64,000 nt of DNA from Brackiella oedipodis DSM 13743 (GTDB lineage Bacteria; Pseudomonadota; Gammaproteobacteria; Burkholderiales; Burkholderiaceae_B): assembly GCF_000621025.1 (NCBI RefSeq), contig NZ_KK211205.1, forward strand, positions 447,521 through 511,520, read 5' to 3'. Positions 1 to 8,321 of the stretch are shown in pieces. Position 1 is the stretch's first letter, and each line of letters begins with the position of its first letter. The notes under the pieces were generated by a model. That model worked only from the letters and a program-made list of their open reading frames with translations. It made no database searches and was not told where the DNA came from. The translations under genes and the position numbers were made by a program.

Positions 1-239
1 AGCGTTGTTTTGCCCAAACCGGGTGGACCAAACAACAAGACATGATCTAAGGCTTCTTGACGTTTTTTGGCGGCCGTAATAAAAATCTCTAATTGCGAAC
101 GAACCTTGGCTTGGCCTGTGTATTCTTGCAGTGTCTTTGGTCGTAAGGCACGTTCTATGGAGTCCTCCGCCTGATTTGAGCGTGCAGAAATTAATCGGGC
201 TTCAGGCTGATGGTTGAGGTTTTCCGAGTAAATAGGCAT
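1..239 (-). CDS. ruvB: Holliday junction branch migration ATPase RuvB (N-terminal part, cut by window edge)
   Basis: RuvB is the hexameric AAA+ motor that drives branch migration of Holliday junctions together with RuvA. I translated the reverse strand from the ATG at 239: the frame stays open to base 1 and gives the RuvB N-terminus. It includes the segment [16 protein letters not shown] and, at the window edge, the Walker A loop GPPGLGKTT. Only about 79 residues are present; the Walker B, sensor and winged-helix parts lie outside. It follows ruvA on the same strand after about 49 bp, so it is probably the last gene of the dusB-fis-purH-ruvCAB unit. Identity is sure from sequence and context; the gene is partial only because of the window boundary. 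Confidence 0.95.
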   Translation of the reverse strand, partial: MPIYSENLNHQPEARLISARSNQAEDSIERALRPKTLQEYTGQAKVRSQLEIFITAAKKRQEALDHVLLFGPPGLGKTT

Positions 240-288
240 GGTAGGTAATACTCTTTAGACAATAGCAATGCGGCTAGAAACGTCAGCG

Positions 289-855
289 CTAAGAAGACAA
301 TAATTTAAGGGCTTGCTTGATACCTTGGGCCACCTCGACATCTGGGGCGAGTTCTTTGAGGACGCGACGTGCGTCCTTGTCGGCATAACCCAGGGTCAGT
401 AAGGCATTCAGAATGTCTTGATGGCTTTGTACAGCGGCACTAGTGGCGACAGCAGGGCTAAGCTTACCGCGTAACTCTAATAATAATCTCTCGGCCGTTT
501 TTTTACCAATGCCGGGAATCTTAGTGAGGTAAAGACTATCCTGGCGTTCTACCGCCATACTTAAGTCTTCTGTGCTGCTGCCCGAAAGAATGGCTAAGGC
601 CATGCGGGTGCCAATTCCAGAGACTTTAATGAGGGCTCTAAAGGTAGCGCGGTCATTAGCATTGGCAAAGCCAAATAATTGATGTGCATCGTCGCGAATC
701 GCTAAATGTGTGTAGAGTGAGACTTTAGCGCCGATGTCTGGCAAATTGTAAAAGGTGTTCATCGGCACGTCGATATCGTAGCCTACACCATTGACGTCAA
801 CACAAATAAGAGGCGGTGTTTTTTCTAGTAGAATGCCGCTAATTCGACCAATCAT
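289..855 (-). CDS. ruvA: Holliday junction DNA helicase subunit RuvA
   Basis: RuvA forms tetramers that bind four-way DNA junctions and load RuvB. The 188-residue protein opens with the OB-fold start MIGRISGIL. It has the two helix-hairpin-helix motifs expected of the family, [13 protein letters not shown] at about 78-90 and [18 protein letters not shown] at about 113-130. The C-terminal RuvB-contacting domain follows a short Ala/Ser linker at about 135-145. Length matches RuvA proteins (around 190 aa). The gene lies 15 bp after ruvC and before ruvB on the same strand, the order usual for proteobacteria, and is probably co-transcribed with them. Confidence 0.98.
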   Translation of the reverse strand: MIGRISGILLEKTPPLICVDVNGVGYDIDVPMNTFYNLPDIGAKVSLYTHLAIRDDAHQLFGFANANDRATFRALIKVSGIGTRMALAILSGSSTEDLSMAVERQDSLYLTKIPGIGKKTAERLLLELRGKLSPAVATSAAVQSHQDILNALLTLGYADKDARRVLKELAPDVEVAQGIKQALKLLSS

Positions 856-870
856 AATACTGTTTAAAAT

Positions 871-1410
871 TTAATTAATGACGCGACCACCACGCATGCT
901 GGCCCGATGGCCAAAATTACCAATGCCCTGAAGCCGTTGATTGAGAGGAGCCGCATGGGCGTGACAAATCGCACAGGCCAGGGCATCACCGGAGTCTGAG
1001 CTAGGCGCTTGTTGCAGTTTAAGCAGGTATTGCACCATGCTTTGCACTTGTTCTTTAGTGGCGTGCCCTTTACCGACGACCGATTTTTTTATTTGTAATG
1101 CCGTATACTCGCTGACCGCTAAACCCAATAGGGCCAAGGTGCACATGGCCGTACCACGCGCATGGCCGAGTAGTAGCGTCGATTGCGGATTATTATTGAC
1201 AAAAACTTTTTCGATGGCAGCCACATCTGGCTGATATTGGTGCGCAATGGCATTGATGTTCTGGGCGATTTCCTGGAGGCGCCACGCTAATGAGCGCTCT
1301 GTAGGCACCACGATGGTGCCGCTAGTGACGTATTGCAAACGGTTTTGTTCGACGGCAATAATGCCGTAACCCGTACGTCGTAGACCAGGGTCAATCGCCA
1401 AGATTTTCAT
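871..1410 (-). CDS. ruvC: Crossover junction endodeoxyribonuclease RuvC
   Basis: RuvC is the dimeric nuclease that resolves Holliday junctions made during recombinational repair. The 179-residue protein starts MKILAIDPGLRRTGYG, and the four acidic catalytic residues of the RNase H-like fold can be placed at Asp7, Glu67, Asp139 and Asp142 (the SDSGDALACA segment). The loop VNNNPQSTLLLGHARG, also typical, is present. It sits 12 bp downstream of purH and 15 bp upstream of ruvA on the minus strand. No SOS box is visible directly before it, as expected if it is transcribed from further upstream in the operon. Confidence 0.98.
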   Translation of the reverse strand: MKILAIDPGLRRTGYGIIAVEQNRLQYVTSGTIVVPTERSLAWRLQEIAQNINAIAHQYQPDVAAIEKVFVNNNPQSTLLLGHARGTAMCTLALLGLAVSEYTALQIKKSVVGKGHATKEQVQSMVQYLLKLQQAPSSDSGDALACAICHAHAAPLNQRLQGIGNFGHRASMRGGRVIN

Positions 1411-1422
1411 ACTAATCCTTAC

Positions 1423-3012
1423 TTAGTGACGGAAATGTCGTTGACCTGTAAAGACCATGACAACCTCGTGTTCATCGGCCGCAGCAATCACTTCATCGTC
1501 ACGAATACTGCCGCCGGGCTGGATAATCGCCGTGGCACCGGCTTCGACGACAACATCGAGACCATCACGGAAGGGGAAGAAGGCATCCGAAGCGACGGCG
1601 GTGTTTTGCAGACTAAGGCCATTGCTTTGCGCCTTAATGGCGGCGATTTTAGCCGAATCGAGGCGACTCATTTGGCCGGCACCCACCCCCATGGTCATGC
1701 CATCGGTACAAAATACGATGGCATTGGATTTTACAAATTGCGCCACTTGCCATGCGAACATCAAATCATTGAGCTGCGCTGGTGTCGGCTGTTTTTTGCT
1801 CACGACCTGTAGCTGTTCTTGACGCAAGTGATTGCGATCCGGATCTTGTAATAGCCAACCACCGCCAACACGTTTCACATCATAAGGATTGTGGGCTGTA
1901 CCCAAAGCAATTTTTAGAAGACGGGTGTTCTTTTTGGCACTGAGGATCTCTAGTGCTTCAGCACTGTAGCTAGGCGCTAATAAGACTTCAAGAAATTGCT
2001 GGCTGATGGCTTGTGCGGTAGCGGCGTCAACCTCGTGATTAAAGGCAATGATGCCACCAAAGGCGGACGTCGGATCGGTTTTAAAGGCCTTGAGATAGGC
2101 CTGATGGCTATTGGAGGCGACCGCCACGCCACAAGGATTGGCGTGCTTCACAATCACACAAGCGGGTGCTGTAAAGCTTCTGACCGCTTCCCAAGCTGCA
2201 TCGGCATCGGCGATATTATTAAAGGATAATTCCTTGCCTTGTAATTGTTCAAAGCTACTCAACAGGCCCGCACCCACCTGTGAATCCACATAAAAGGCTG
2301 CCGCTTGGTGTGGATTTTCACCGTAGCGTAGGCTTTGTTTAAGTTGCAATTGCAAGTTCAAGGTTCGGGACCAGGCTGAGCGTTGCGGAGTCGCAGAGGC
2401 TTGGGGCTCGGCCTCTTGTAATGAGGTCAAATAGTTGGCAATGGCGCCGTCATAAGCCGCGGTGTGCGCGTAAACTTTGCTAGCTAGCCGTAAGCGTAAG
2501 CCTAGAGAGGTATGACCGTGTTGATCCAATTCCGCCAAAACCGCTGGATAATCGCTAGGATCGGTCAGCACAGTGACGCCCCCTTGTCGATCGCCATGGT
2601 TTTTGGCAGCAGCTCTCAGCATAGCCGGACCGCCGATATCAATATTTTCGATGGCGTCCTCAAAGCTGCAATTATCTTTGCTAATGGTTTGCACGAAGGG
2701 ATAAAGATTAACCACCAAAAAATCAATGGTATCGATGCCCAAATTTGTCAATGTCTGCATATGCGTTTGATCGTTGCGACGCGCTAACAAACCGGCATGA
2801 ATTGTTGGGTGTAGGGTTTTGACGCGACCATCGAGAATCTCTGCAAAACCTGTATGCTCAGCGACTTCGGTGACCTCCAGTCCCGCTTCTTGGAGCAGTT
2901 TAGCGGTGCCGCCCGTGGAGAGTAAACGGATGCCGCGTTGCGCTAAGGCTTGAGCAAATTCCGTGATGCCAGTTTTGTCAGAAACAGAAATTAATGCGGT
3001 TTGTGTAGTCAT
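1423..3012 (-). CDS. purH: Bifunctional AICAR transformylase/IMP cyclohydrolase PurH
   Basis: PurH performs the last two steps of de novo IMP synthesis: formyl transfer to AICAR from 10-formyl-THF, then ring closure to IMP. The 529-residue length fits. The N-terminal MGS-like cyclohydrolase domain carries the [11 protein letters not shown] and DGRVKTLHP segments (about 31-69). The transformylase domain has the catalytic pair Lys289-His290 in VKHANPCG, and AFGGIIAFN further on. The start ATG is 3 bp after the fis stop codon, so fis and purH are likely translationally linked. ruvC follows 12 bp later. Placement of purH between fis and ruvC is a betaproteobacterial arrangement rather than an enterobacterial one. 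Confidence 0.98.
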   Translation of the reverse strand: MTTQTALISVSDKTGITEFAQALAQRGIRLLSTGGTAKLLQEAGLEVTEVAEHTGFAEILDGRVKTLHPTIHAGLLARRNDQTHMQTLTNLGIDTIDFLVVNLYPFVQTISKDNCSFEDAIENIDIGGPAMLRAAAKNHGDRQGGVTVLTDPSDYPAVLAELDQHGHTSLGLRLRLASKVYAHTAAYDGAIANYLTSLQEAEPQASATPQRSAWSRTLNLQLQLKQSLRYGENPHQAAAFYVDSQVGAGLLSSFEQLQGKELSFNNIADADAAWEAVRSFTAPACVIVKHANPCGVAVASNSHQAYLKAFKTDPTSAFGGIIAFNHEVDAATAQAISQQFLEVLLAPSYSAEALEILSAKKNTRLLKIALGTAHNPYDVKRVGGGWLLQDPDRNHLRQEQLQVVSKKQPTPAQLNDLMFAWQVAQFVKSNAIVFCTDGMTMGVGAGQMSRLDSAKIAAIKAQSNGLSLQNTAVASDAFFPFRDGLDVVVEAGATAIIQPGGSIRDDEVIAAADEHEVVMVFTGQRHFRH

Positions 3013-3015
3013 GAT

Positions 3016-3255
3016 TTATTTCGATAATTGATGATTCAATAGTTTTTTGCGAAGGGTAGTGCGCGTCATGCCGAGCATGGCGGCCGCTTTGGTTTGATTG
3101 CCGTCAGCTTTTTGCATGACCGTCTCAAGGGTCGCTTTTTCGACACAATGCGCGACCATTTGCCAGATATTTTCGGGCGTTTCGTCACCTAATTGGCGAA
3201 AATATTCCTCTAGACTTTTACGCACGCTTTGTTCTAAGTTTTGGGAGTTGTTCAT
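3016..3255 (-). CDS. fis: Nucleoid-associated DNA-binding protein Fis
   Basis: Fis is a small homodimeric DNA-bending protein affecting rRNA transcription, recombination and nucleoid structure. This 79-residue protein consists of a short N-terminal helix region and a C-terminal helix-turn-helix, visible as NQTKAAAMLGMTRTTLRKKL at about 53-72. It is shorter than the 98-residue E. coli protein because it lacks part of the N-terminal beta-hairpin arm that contacts Hin-type invertases; this short form is usual in betaproteobacteria. It is preceded by dusB, 35 bp upstream, and followed by purH after only 3 bp, all on the minus strand. Confidence 0.95.
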   Translation of the reverse strand: MNNSQNLEQSVRKSLEEYFRQLGDETPENIWQMVAHCVEKATLETVMQKADGNQTKAAAMLGMTRTTLRKKLLNHQLSK

Positions 3256-3290
3256 AATTAAAATTCTTTGTGCTTAGGGAGTATCAAGGT

Positions 3291-4280
3291 CTACACAGCG
3301 GCTGCGTCTAATTGCTGTGCAAACCAGTCTTGCAATAATTGCTTTTGCTGTTGCGGACAAGTGGCTTGATTTAAGCGATGGCGTAAATCAGCGGTATTGG
3401 GTAAATCTTGTAAATACCAAGCTAAATGTTTGCGTGCAGTGCGTACACCTGTGTAATCACCATAAAATTCATAGTGTTCATCAAGGTGCTTGAGTAAGAC
3501 CGCTTGCATTTGTGCTAGATTGGGGCGAGGTAATTCCTCGTGGGTACGTAAATAGTGATTAATTTGCTGAAAAATCCACGGGTTGCCCTGGGCTGCTCGA
3601 CCAATCATCACCGCGTCAGCTTTAGTATAGTCTAAAACGAAGCGAGCCTTTTGGGGTGAATCAATATCACCATTCGCAATCAGAGGTATTTTAACCCTAG
3701 ATTTGACCTCGGCGATGGTTTCGTACTCGGCCTGACCCGTATAAAAATCACAGCGAGTACGACCATGTAAGGTTAGAGCAGCAATACCTAAGTCATACGC
3801 CATTTGAGCAATGGTTAGGGCGTTTTTAGAGTGTCGGTCCCAACCCGTACGGGTTTTGAGGGTGACCGGGATACCATAGGGTTCACAGGCCGTCACCACG
3901 GTGTGTAGAATCTGGGCGACGAGTTTTTCGTCCCGCAAAAGCGCAGAGCCTGAGGCGGTTTTACAGACTTTTTTGGCCGGACACCCCATATTAATATCGA
4001 TAATCTGGGCGCCTTTACCAATATTAAAGACGGCGGCCTCAGCGAGCATATATGGATCTGCCCCTGTAATTTGTACAGCCACGGGTTCACTCTCGCCATC
4101 GTGATTTAAACGCCTTGCGGTCTTGACACTTTGCCAGAGTTGCGGATTACTGGCGGCCATTTCCGAGACAGCATAAGCGGCGCCTAATTCTTTGCATAAG
4201 CGTCGAAAAGGGCGATCGGTTACACCCGCCATGGGCGCAACAAAAACAGGGTCTGACAGGGTCCAAGAACCTATTTGCAT
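3291..4280 (-). CDS. dusB: tRNA-dihydrouridine synthase DusB
   Basis: DusB is an FMN- and NADPH-dependent enzyme that reduces uridine to dihydrouridine in the tRNA D-loop. The 329-residue protein begins with the TIM-barrel segment PVFVAPMAGVTDRPFRRLC. It carries the catalytic cysteine at about position 100 in INMGCPAKKVCKTASGSALL, and the later TLHGRTR and IGRAAQGNPWIF segments bind FMN and tRNA. It is the first gene of the dusB-fis-purH-ruvCAB unit, with the promoter expected in the roughly 135-bp divergent space before the CtaG-like gene. The dusB-fis linkage is widely conserved in Gamma- and Betaproteobacteria, supporting DusB over DusA or DusC. Confidence 0.96.
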   Translation of the reverse strand: MQIGSWTLSDPVFVAPMAGVTDRPFRRLCKELGAAYAVSEMAASNPQLWQSVKTARRLNHDGESEPVAVQITGADPYMLAEAAVFNIGKGAQIIDINMGCPAKKVCKTASGSALLRDEKLVAQILHTVVTACEPYGIPVTLKTRTGWDRHSKNALTIAQMAYDLGIAALTLHGRTRCDFYTGQAEYETIAEVKSRVKIPLIANGDIDSPQKARFVLDYTKADAVMIGRAAQGNPWIFQQINHYLRTHEELPRPNLAQMQAVLLKHLDEHYEFYGDYTGVRTARKHLAWYLQDLPNTADLRHRLNQATCPQQQKQLLQDWFAQQLDAAAV

Positions 4281-4317
4281 GGCGTATAAATGGATAGAAA
4301 GTGCAAAGCAAAAGCGC

Positions 4318-4332
4318 TATTTTACTAAAATA
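4318..4332. promoter_or_regulatory. 15-bp AT-rich palindrome in the divergent dusB / CtaG-like promoter region
   Basis: The sequence TATTTTA-C-TAAAATA is a perfect inverted repeat around one central base. It lies between two divergent genes, 38 bp from the dusB start and 84 bp from the start of the CtaG-like gene. It could be an operator, but short AT palindromes occur by chance and I cannot name a regulator. Confidence 0.25.
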
Positions 4333-4415
4333 CGGCGGCTTAATTCACATCAAATAGCCACTTTATGATCATTGTAAAATAGTCATCAGTTTTAGAGAGT
4401 CAAGACCTTGTTTTT

Positions 4416-5351
4416 ATGGATTTAAATCTCAGTCAATGGCTACAGCCGTGGGAATTTTCGCCAACGCTGTTGTTTTGTTTTGCCGTGGCGGCGCTGTTAT
4501 TCATTAGGGGCTGCGGTGTTATTTCTGTGAGCCGCTCGCGCCAACTGCTTTTTTGGGCGGGTTATGTACTACTCTATTTGTGCCTGCATACACATGTGGA
4601 TTACTTCGCAGAGCGTTTGTTTTTTGCGCACAGGATCCAGCATGTTTTTTTACATCATTTAGCCCCGCTACTCGTCATGGCCGCCTATCCTTGGCAGGTG
4701 CTACGCGCCGGTTTGCCTTTGACTTGGCGCGCTAGACTTTATCGATTTAGACGAAGCGACAAAGGTCGCTGTGTGTCGGCCTTGCTCACTCACAAACTAC
4801 TGATTCCATTCATGTTTGTGTTCTTGGTGATTATTTGGTTGTTTCCGACTATCCAATTTTATTCGATGCTAAATTCGCACTTATACCGACTCATGAATTG
4901 GTCGGTCGTTATTAGTGGCTTTTTGTATTGGCAATTGATTTTGGATCGGCGCCCTAGCATCGCCCCCGACCTCAAAAGCAGCAGTCTGCTGGGACGCTGC
5001 TTGGAGTCACTAAATAAAGCAGGTTATCCGGCGGCGATGTCACTTCGTGAACGCGCGCTGTCTCCAATTTTTACAATGGTGCCGCAAATCATCGCCGGTG
5101 CTTTTTTAGCGTTTTCCTCTCAGGATATCTATCCCTTATTTGATTTGTGTGGTCGTGCCTTGGATATTTCTGCTGTGCAGGACCAAAACCTGGGGGGCTT
5201 GATTATGTGGGTCCCTGCAGCGGTGGTAGAAACCTTTGGCATTGTGGTGGCTGTTATGACGGCTGTGCGTCTGTCGGCGAGAGGACGTTTGGCGCTTGCG
5301 GCACCACCCCATCGTCGTGTCACTTGGCAAGCGTCTCAAAAAAGCCATTAA
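4416..5351 (+). CDS. CtaG-type (Caa3_CtaG family) membrane protein, cytochrome oxidase assembly factor-like
   Basis: This 311-residue polytopic membrane protein matches the caa3-type cytochrome oxidase assembly family (Caa3_CtaG). Visible support is the series of hydrophobic segments and the His-rich pattern at about residues 60-85 (HTHVDYF, then HRIQHVFLHHLAPLLVM), which is characteristic of the family and suggests metal or heme contact. Later segments include FLYWQLILDRRPS. The role in the family is help with copper insertion or assembly of heme-copper oxidases at the inner membrane. No oxidase genes are nearby, so its partner is unknown from this window. It is divergent from dusB and convergent with the zinc-finger gene downstream. 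Confidence 0.8.
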   Translation: MDLNLSQWLQPWEFSPTLLFCFAVAALLFIRGCGVISVSRSRQLLFWAGYVLLYLCLHTHVDYFAERLFFAHRIQHVFLHHLAPLLVMAAYPWQVLRAGLPLTWRARLYRFRRSDKGRCVSALLTHKLLIPFMFVFLVIIWLFPTIQFYSMLNSHLYRLMNWSVVISGFLYWQLILDRRPSIAPDLKSSSLLGRCLESLNKAGYPAAMSLRERALSPIFTMVPQIIAGAFLAFSSQDIYPLFDLCGRALDISAVQDQNLGGLIMWVPAAVVETFGIVVAVMTAVRLSARGRLALAAPPHRRVTWQASQKSH

Positions 5352-5416
5352 GCCTATGCGGGCTTGTACCAAATTATCGGCTAGCCAGTCAGTGACCTGA
5401 TGCAGGGCCAGGCCAA

Positions 5417-5629
5417 TTAGTGACTGTGTACGACCTCACCAGCTTTGAGGGCGTACACGGCGCCACAGTAAGGACATTGCGCTTGGCCTGATGTGGCTAC
5501 ATCCAAAAAAACACGCGGATGCATACTCCAGCGAGGGGATTGAGGCCCTGGACAGTAAACTGGCAAATCGCTAGCGCTGACCTCAAAGCGTTGGTGTTCT
5601 TGGTTATTTTTGGTATCTGAATTAGACAT
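5417..5629 (-). CDS. Small CHCC-type zinc-finger protein
   Basis: The 70-residue protein belongs to the zf-CHCC family, related to mitochondrial complex I accessory subunit NDUFS6. The likely zinc ligands can be read as Cys in VYCPGP, His in SMHPRVFLDV, and the CxxC pair in AQCPYCGAVYAL. Such proteins are common as single small genes in betaproteobacteria and their function is poorly known. The ATG at 5629 has a good ribosome binding site (AGGAG about 6 bases upstream), supporting this start. It faces the CtaG-like gene tail to tail with a 65-bp gap and is apparently monocistronic. Confidence 0.88.
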   Translation of the reverse strand: MSNSDTKNNQEHQRFEVSASDLPVYCPGPQSPRWSMHPRVFLDVATSGQAQCPYCGAVYALKAGEVVHSH

Positions 5630-6047
5630 AATTACTCCTGCTAAATAGTAAGCACGGTTATTAAGGTGATAAATATTATTTTAGCTTAGTCTTGTGGCTA
5701 TCGGCTTGGCTGGGGTCATTTGCTCAGCAATAGGTCAATATTGAGCGGCCTGGCGGCCAAGAAAATGAGTAAAAACAAGGACTAATAGCACCCCAGCCTC
5801 TTATAAATCGTCACAAAGCCTGACTCAGCATAGTAAAATCATGGGTTATACTTAGCTTATTTAATTGAAGTCATTTAATGACACAGTTGATCCATACTGT
5901 TGACTATTACACTATTACAGATTACGACAGATTGCGTAGATAGTGATTGAAGATGATTGAGTATGCACTACCCACTACTCAATATTTATTTGCGAGTCAG
6001 CTCATTCATCTGTTTTGCACCTCACACTTATTATTTATCGTTAGGAG
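5630..6047. other. 418-bp intergenic region, divergent promoters of zinc-finger gene and rhlE
   Basis: No convincing gene is present; the longest ATG frame toward rhlE (from 5878) has only 21 codons and no recognisable content. The region is AT-rich and probably contains divergent promoters plus a long rhlE leader. Long leaders are common for DEAD-box helicase genes, so a post-transcriptionally controlled 5' UTR is possible, but I see no named RNA motif. Confidence 0.5.
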
Positions 6048-7466
6048 TTGGTTATTTCATTGCAAACATCATCTGAGCCACAAAGTTTTACTGATTTTGG
6101 ACTACACCCAGATATTCTAAAAGCGGTTGCCGAAAGTGGCTACACCAAGCCTACGCCAATCCAAGCCCAAGCCTTGCCAGTGATTTTGCAAGGCCAAGAT
6201 GTGATGGGCGCGGCCCAAACGGGTACGGGCAAAACAGCGGCGTTTACGCTGCCTGTTCTGCACCGCATTATGCCGCTCGCGAGTTATAGTACTTCGCCGG
6301 CTAAGCATCCAGTACGAGCTTTGGTCTTGACGCCTACTCGCGAATTAGCGGATCAAGTGGCTGAAAATGTCAAACGCTATGCACAACATACACCCATTAA
6401 ATCGGCGGTGGTGTTTGGGGGTGTGGATATCAAGCCCCAAAAAGACTTGCTACGCCAAGGCTGTGAATTCTTGATTGCGACACCTGGGCGTTTGCTCGAT
6501 CATATTGAACAAAAAACGGTTAATTTAAGCCAGGTCGGTATATTGGTTCTCGATGAGGCTGATCGTATGCTTGATATGGGCTTTATGCCCGATATTGAAC
6601 GCATTTTGCATCAGTTACCGCAACAGCGTCAGAATCTGCTGTTTTCAGCGACTTTCAGTCCTGATATTCGCAAATTGGGGCGCTCCTTATTGCAACACCC
6701 CACTGAGATCACGATCCAGGCGCAGAACAAAACGTCCAAAAATGTTAGCCAAAGCGTCGTACATCTACCCGCTGCGCACAAAAGAGCTGCTTTATTATTT
6801 TTACTCAAAACTCGCTATAGCCAACAAACTATTGTCTTTACCAATACTAAATTGGAAGCCAATCGTTTGAGTCGTTTTTTAGACCGAGAAAGCATTAAAG
6901 CCGCACCAATTCACGGTGACAAAACTCAGCAAGAACGTTTACGGACGCTTGAACAATTCAAACAAGCCCAGTTGCAAGTGTTGGTCGCGACCGATGTGGC
7001 CGCGCGTGGCTTGGATGTGGCGGGCTTATCGGCTGTGATTAATTACGACTTACCTTTTAATGCCGAAGATTATGTGCATCGTATTGGTCGAACCGGTCGC
7101 GCCGGCGCTAGAGGTGAGGCTGTGTCTTTTTGTAGTTCGCAAGATGATGAGCAATTATTGGCGCAAATAGAGACATTGACCAAGCAAAGCATTAAGGTGC
7201 AGACCTTAAATTTGCCGGAGGTATTTTTAAGTCGCGCTGAGGAGCAGAGTCATCATCGTGTGGCACGCGTTTTTTCAAAGGCGAGATTAGCACCGATTGA
7301 TGAATTCTTTTATAAACCTTATGAACCTGAGCAAACAGCGGGCAAGGGGCCGGCTCAACCAAGTATGAAACAAATCCTCGAACAGCACAAAAAACAAGAA
7401 GAGGAAAGAAAGCACATGCCAGAGCTGGCCGTTTTATTAGGGGGTAAGCCCTCATCACACGACTAA
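6048..7466 (+). CDS. rhlE: ATP-dependent RNA helicase RhlE (DEAD-box)
   Basis: RhlE-type DEAD-box helicases remodel RNA during ribosome assembly and mRNA turnover. All core motifs are visible in order: Q-motif (YTKPTPIQAQALP), motif I AQTGTGKTA, Ia PTRELADQV, Ib ATPGRLLDH, II DEAD, III SAT, IV IVFTNTK, V ATDVAARGLDV and VI HRIGRTGRAG. The C-terminal tail is charged and about 90 residues long. No ATG lies near the conserved N-terminus. The open frame can begin at TTG 6048 or TTG 6060. AGGAG at 6043-6047 directly abuts the first but lies 12 bases before the second, and an ATT codon at 6054 has the best spacing. The true start is therefore uncertain by a few codons. The gene appears monocistronic and ends in a strong terminator. 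Confidence 0.95.
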   Translation: MVISLQTSSEPQSFTDFGLHPDILKAVAESGYTKPTPIQAQALPVILQGQDVMGAAQTGTGKTAAFTLPVLHRIMPLASYSTSPAKHPVRALVLTPTRELADQVAENVKRYAQHTPIKSAVVFGGVDIKPQKDLLRQGCEFLIATPGRLLDHIEQKTVNLSQVGILVLDEADRMLDMGFMPDIERILHQLPQQRQNLLFSATFSPDIRKLGRSLLQHPTEITIQAQNKTSKNVSQSVVHLPAAHKRAALLFLLKTRYSQQTIVFTNTKLEANRLSRFLDRESIKAAPIHGDKTQQERLRTLEQFKQAQLQVLVATDVAARGLDVAGLSAVINYDLPFNAEDYVHRIGRTGRAGARGEAVSFCSSQDDEQLLAQIETLTKQSIKVQTLNLPEVFLSRAEEQSHHRVARVFSKARLAPIDEFFYKPYEPEQTAGKGPAQPSMKQILEQHKKQEEERKHMPELAVLLGGKPSSHD

Positions 7467-7494
7467 AAAAACGGGTGCTTAAGCACCCGTTTTT
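7465..7494. terminator. Bidirectional rho-independent terminator between rhlE and the phasin gene
   Basis: A 20-bp perfect inverted repeat (ACGGGTGCTT / AAGCACCCGT, 7471-7490) is flanked by an A-run on the left and a T-run on the right. It can therefore terminate both convergent transcripts. Confidence 0.92.
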
Positions 7495-7514
7495 AGTGTG
7501 ACTGGTTACGCCGA

Positions 7515-8114
7515 TTAGGCTTTGTTAGCGCTGGCGTTAGCAGCATTCGTGGCACTGGTGGCGGCAGCAGTAGCGGCTTGGCTAACTTGTTCAGTGGCTT
7601 TTAGTGAGGCATTTGTAGCATTTTGCCAATGACTAGAAGCGGCTTCAGTCGCTTGTTTAGCGCTTTGATTAATTGAATCAAAGGCATTGTTAGCGGTGGC
7701 AATAGAGGATTTAAGAATGGCGACCGCACCTTCAGAGCCTGTTGGTGCATTTTTAGCGAGTTGATCGACGAACTCATTGAGCTGTTGGCGAGTTTGTTGG
7801 CTTTGTTTTTCGGCAAGTTGAGCTAATTCATTACTAACATTGGCAAAAATATCGTAGACAGAACGCGAATAATTCACCGCTTTTTCGGCGTTGGGTTGAC
7901 TGCTGCTAGCAGCTAAAGCAATGGCTTCTTTGGGCTCTTTGAATTCACCGACTTTTTTGAAAAGATTCTCTTGCTCTTGCAAGGCGGCTTTCATGGTTTG
8001 AAGGTTAAGATTAACAAGTTTTTCAAAGCCATCAAATAATGACTTTTGGGCGGTAAGATACGTGTTGACATTATCTTGATGTTGCTTAGCGAGTTGATCT
8101 GGAATGACTGCCAT
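7515..8114 (-). CDS. Phasin family protein (PHA granule-associated)
   Basis: Phasins coat polyhydroxyalkanoate granules and control their number and size. The 199-residue protein has no signal peptide and is almost wholly helical, rich in Ala, Gln, Asn and Ser. Its core, around NLNLQTMKAALQEQ and EKAVNYSRSVYDIFAN, fits the phasin family, and it ends in a low-complexity Ala/Thr/Asn tail (about 155-199). The length fits family members (180-200 aa). No PHA synthase or PhaR gene is in the window. The gene is monocistronic, convergent with rhlE and preceded by a TGC/GCA-rich stretch near 8170-8198 that could bind a PhaR-like repressor. A general phasin-like stress protein role cannot be excluded. 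Confidence 0.88.
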   Translation of the reverse strand: MAVIPDQLAKQHQDNVNTYLTAQKSLFDGFEKLVNLNLQTMKAALQEQENLFKKVGEFKEPKEAIALAASSSQPNAEKAVNYSRSVYDIFANVSNELAQLAEKQSQQTRQQLNEFVDQLAKNAPTGSEGAVAILKSSIATANNAFDSINQSAKQATEAASSHWQNATNASLKATEQVSQAATAAATSATNAANASANKA

Positions 8115-8321
8115 AATGGAACCTCCGTAGAGTAGGGTGGGAACAAATAGAGAAAACCACGATCATGACTGCAGCTGCGCCCATCTGTGCCGCTTGCAAT
8201 CGAAAAATCCTAATAAAAACATAGAATTACAAGTTTTAATGTAGCAGTTTTAAGCGTTGCAAACAATCAATTTAGGACGCAGCTAAATAAATTTTGCTTG
8301 TGTATAACCCTGGTGCCGAGA

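Noticed and set aside
5352-5416. Possible terminator between the CtaG-like gene and the zinc-finger gene
   Set aside because: Only a short GC stem without a T-run could be seen, so it is not called.
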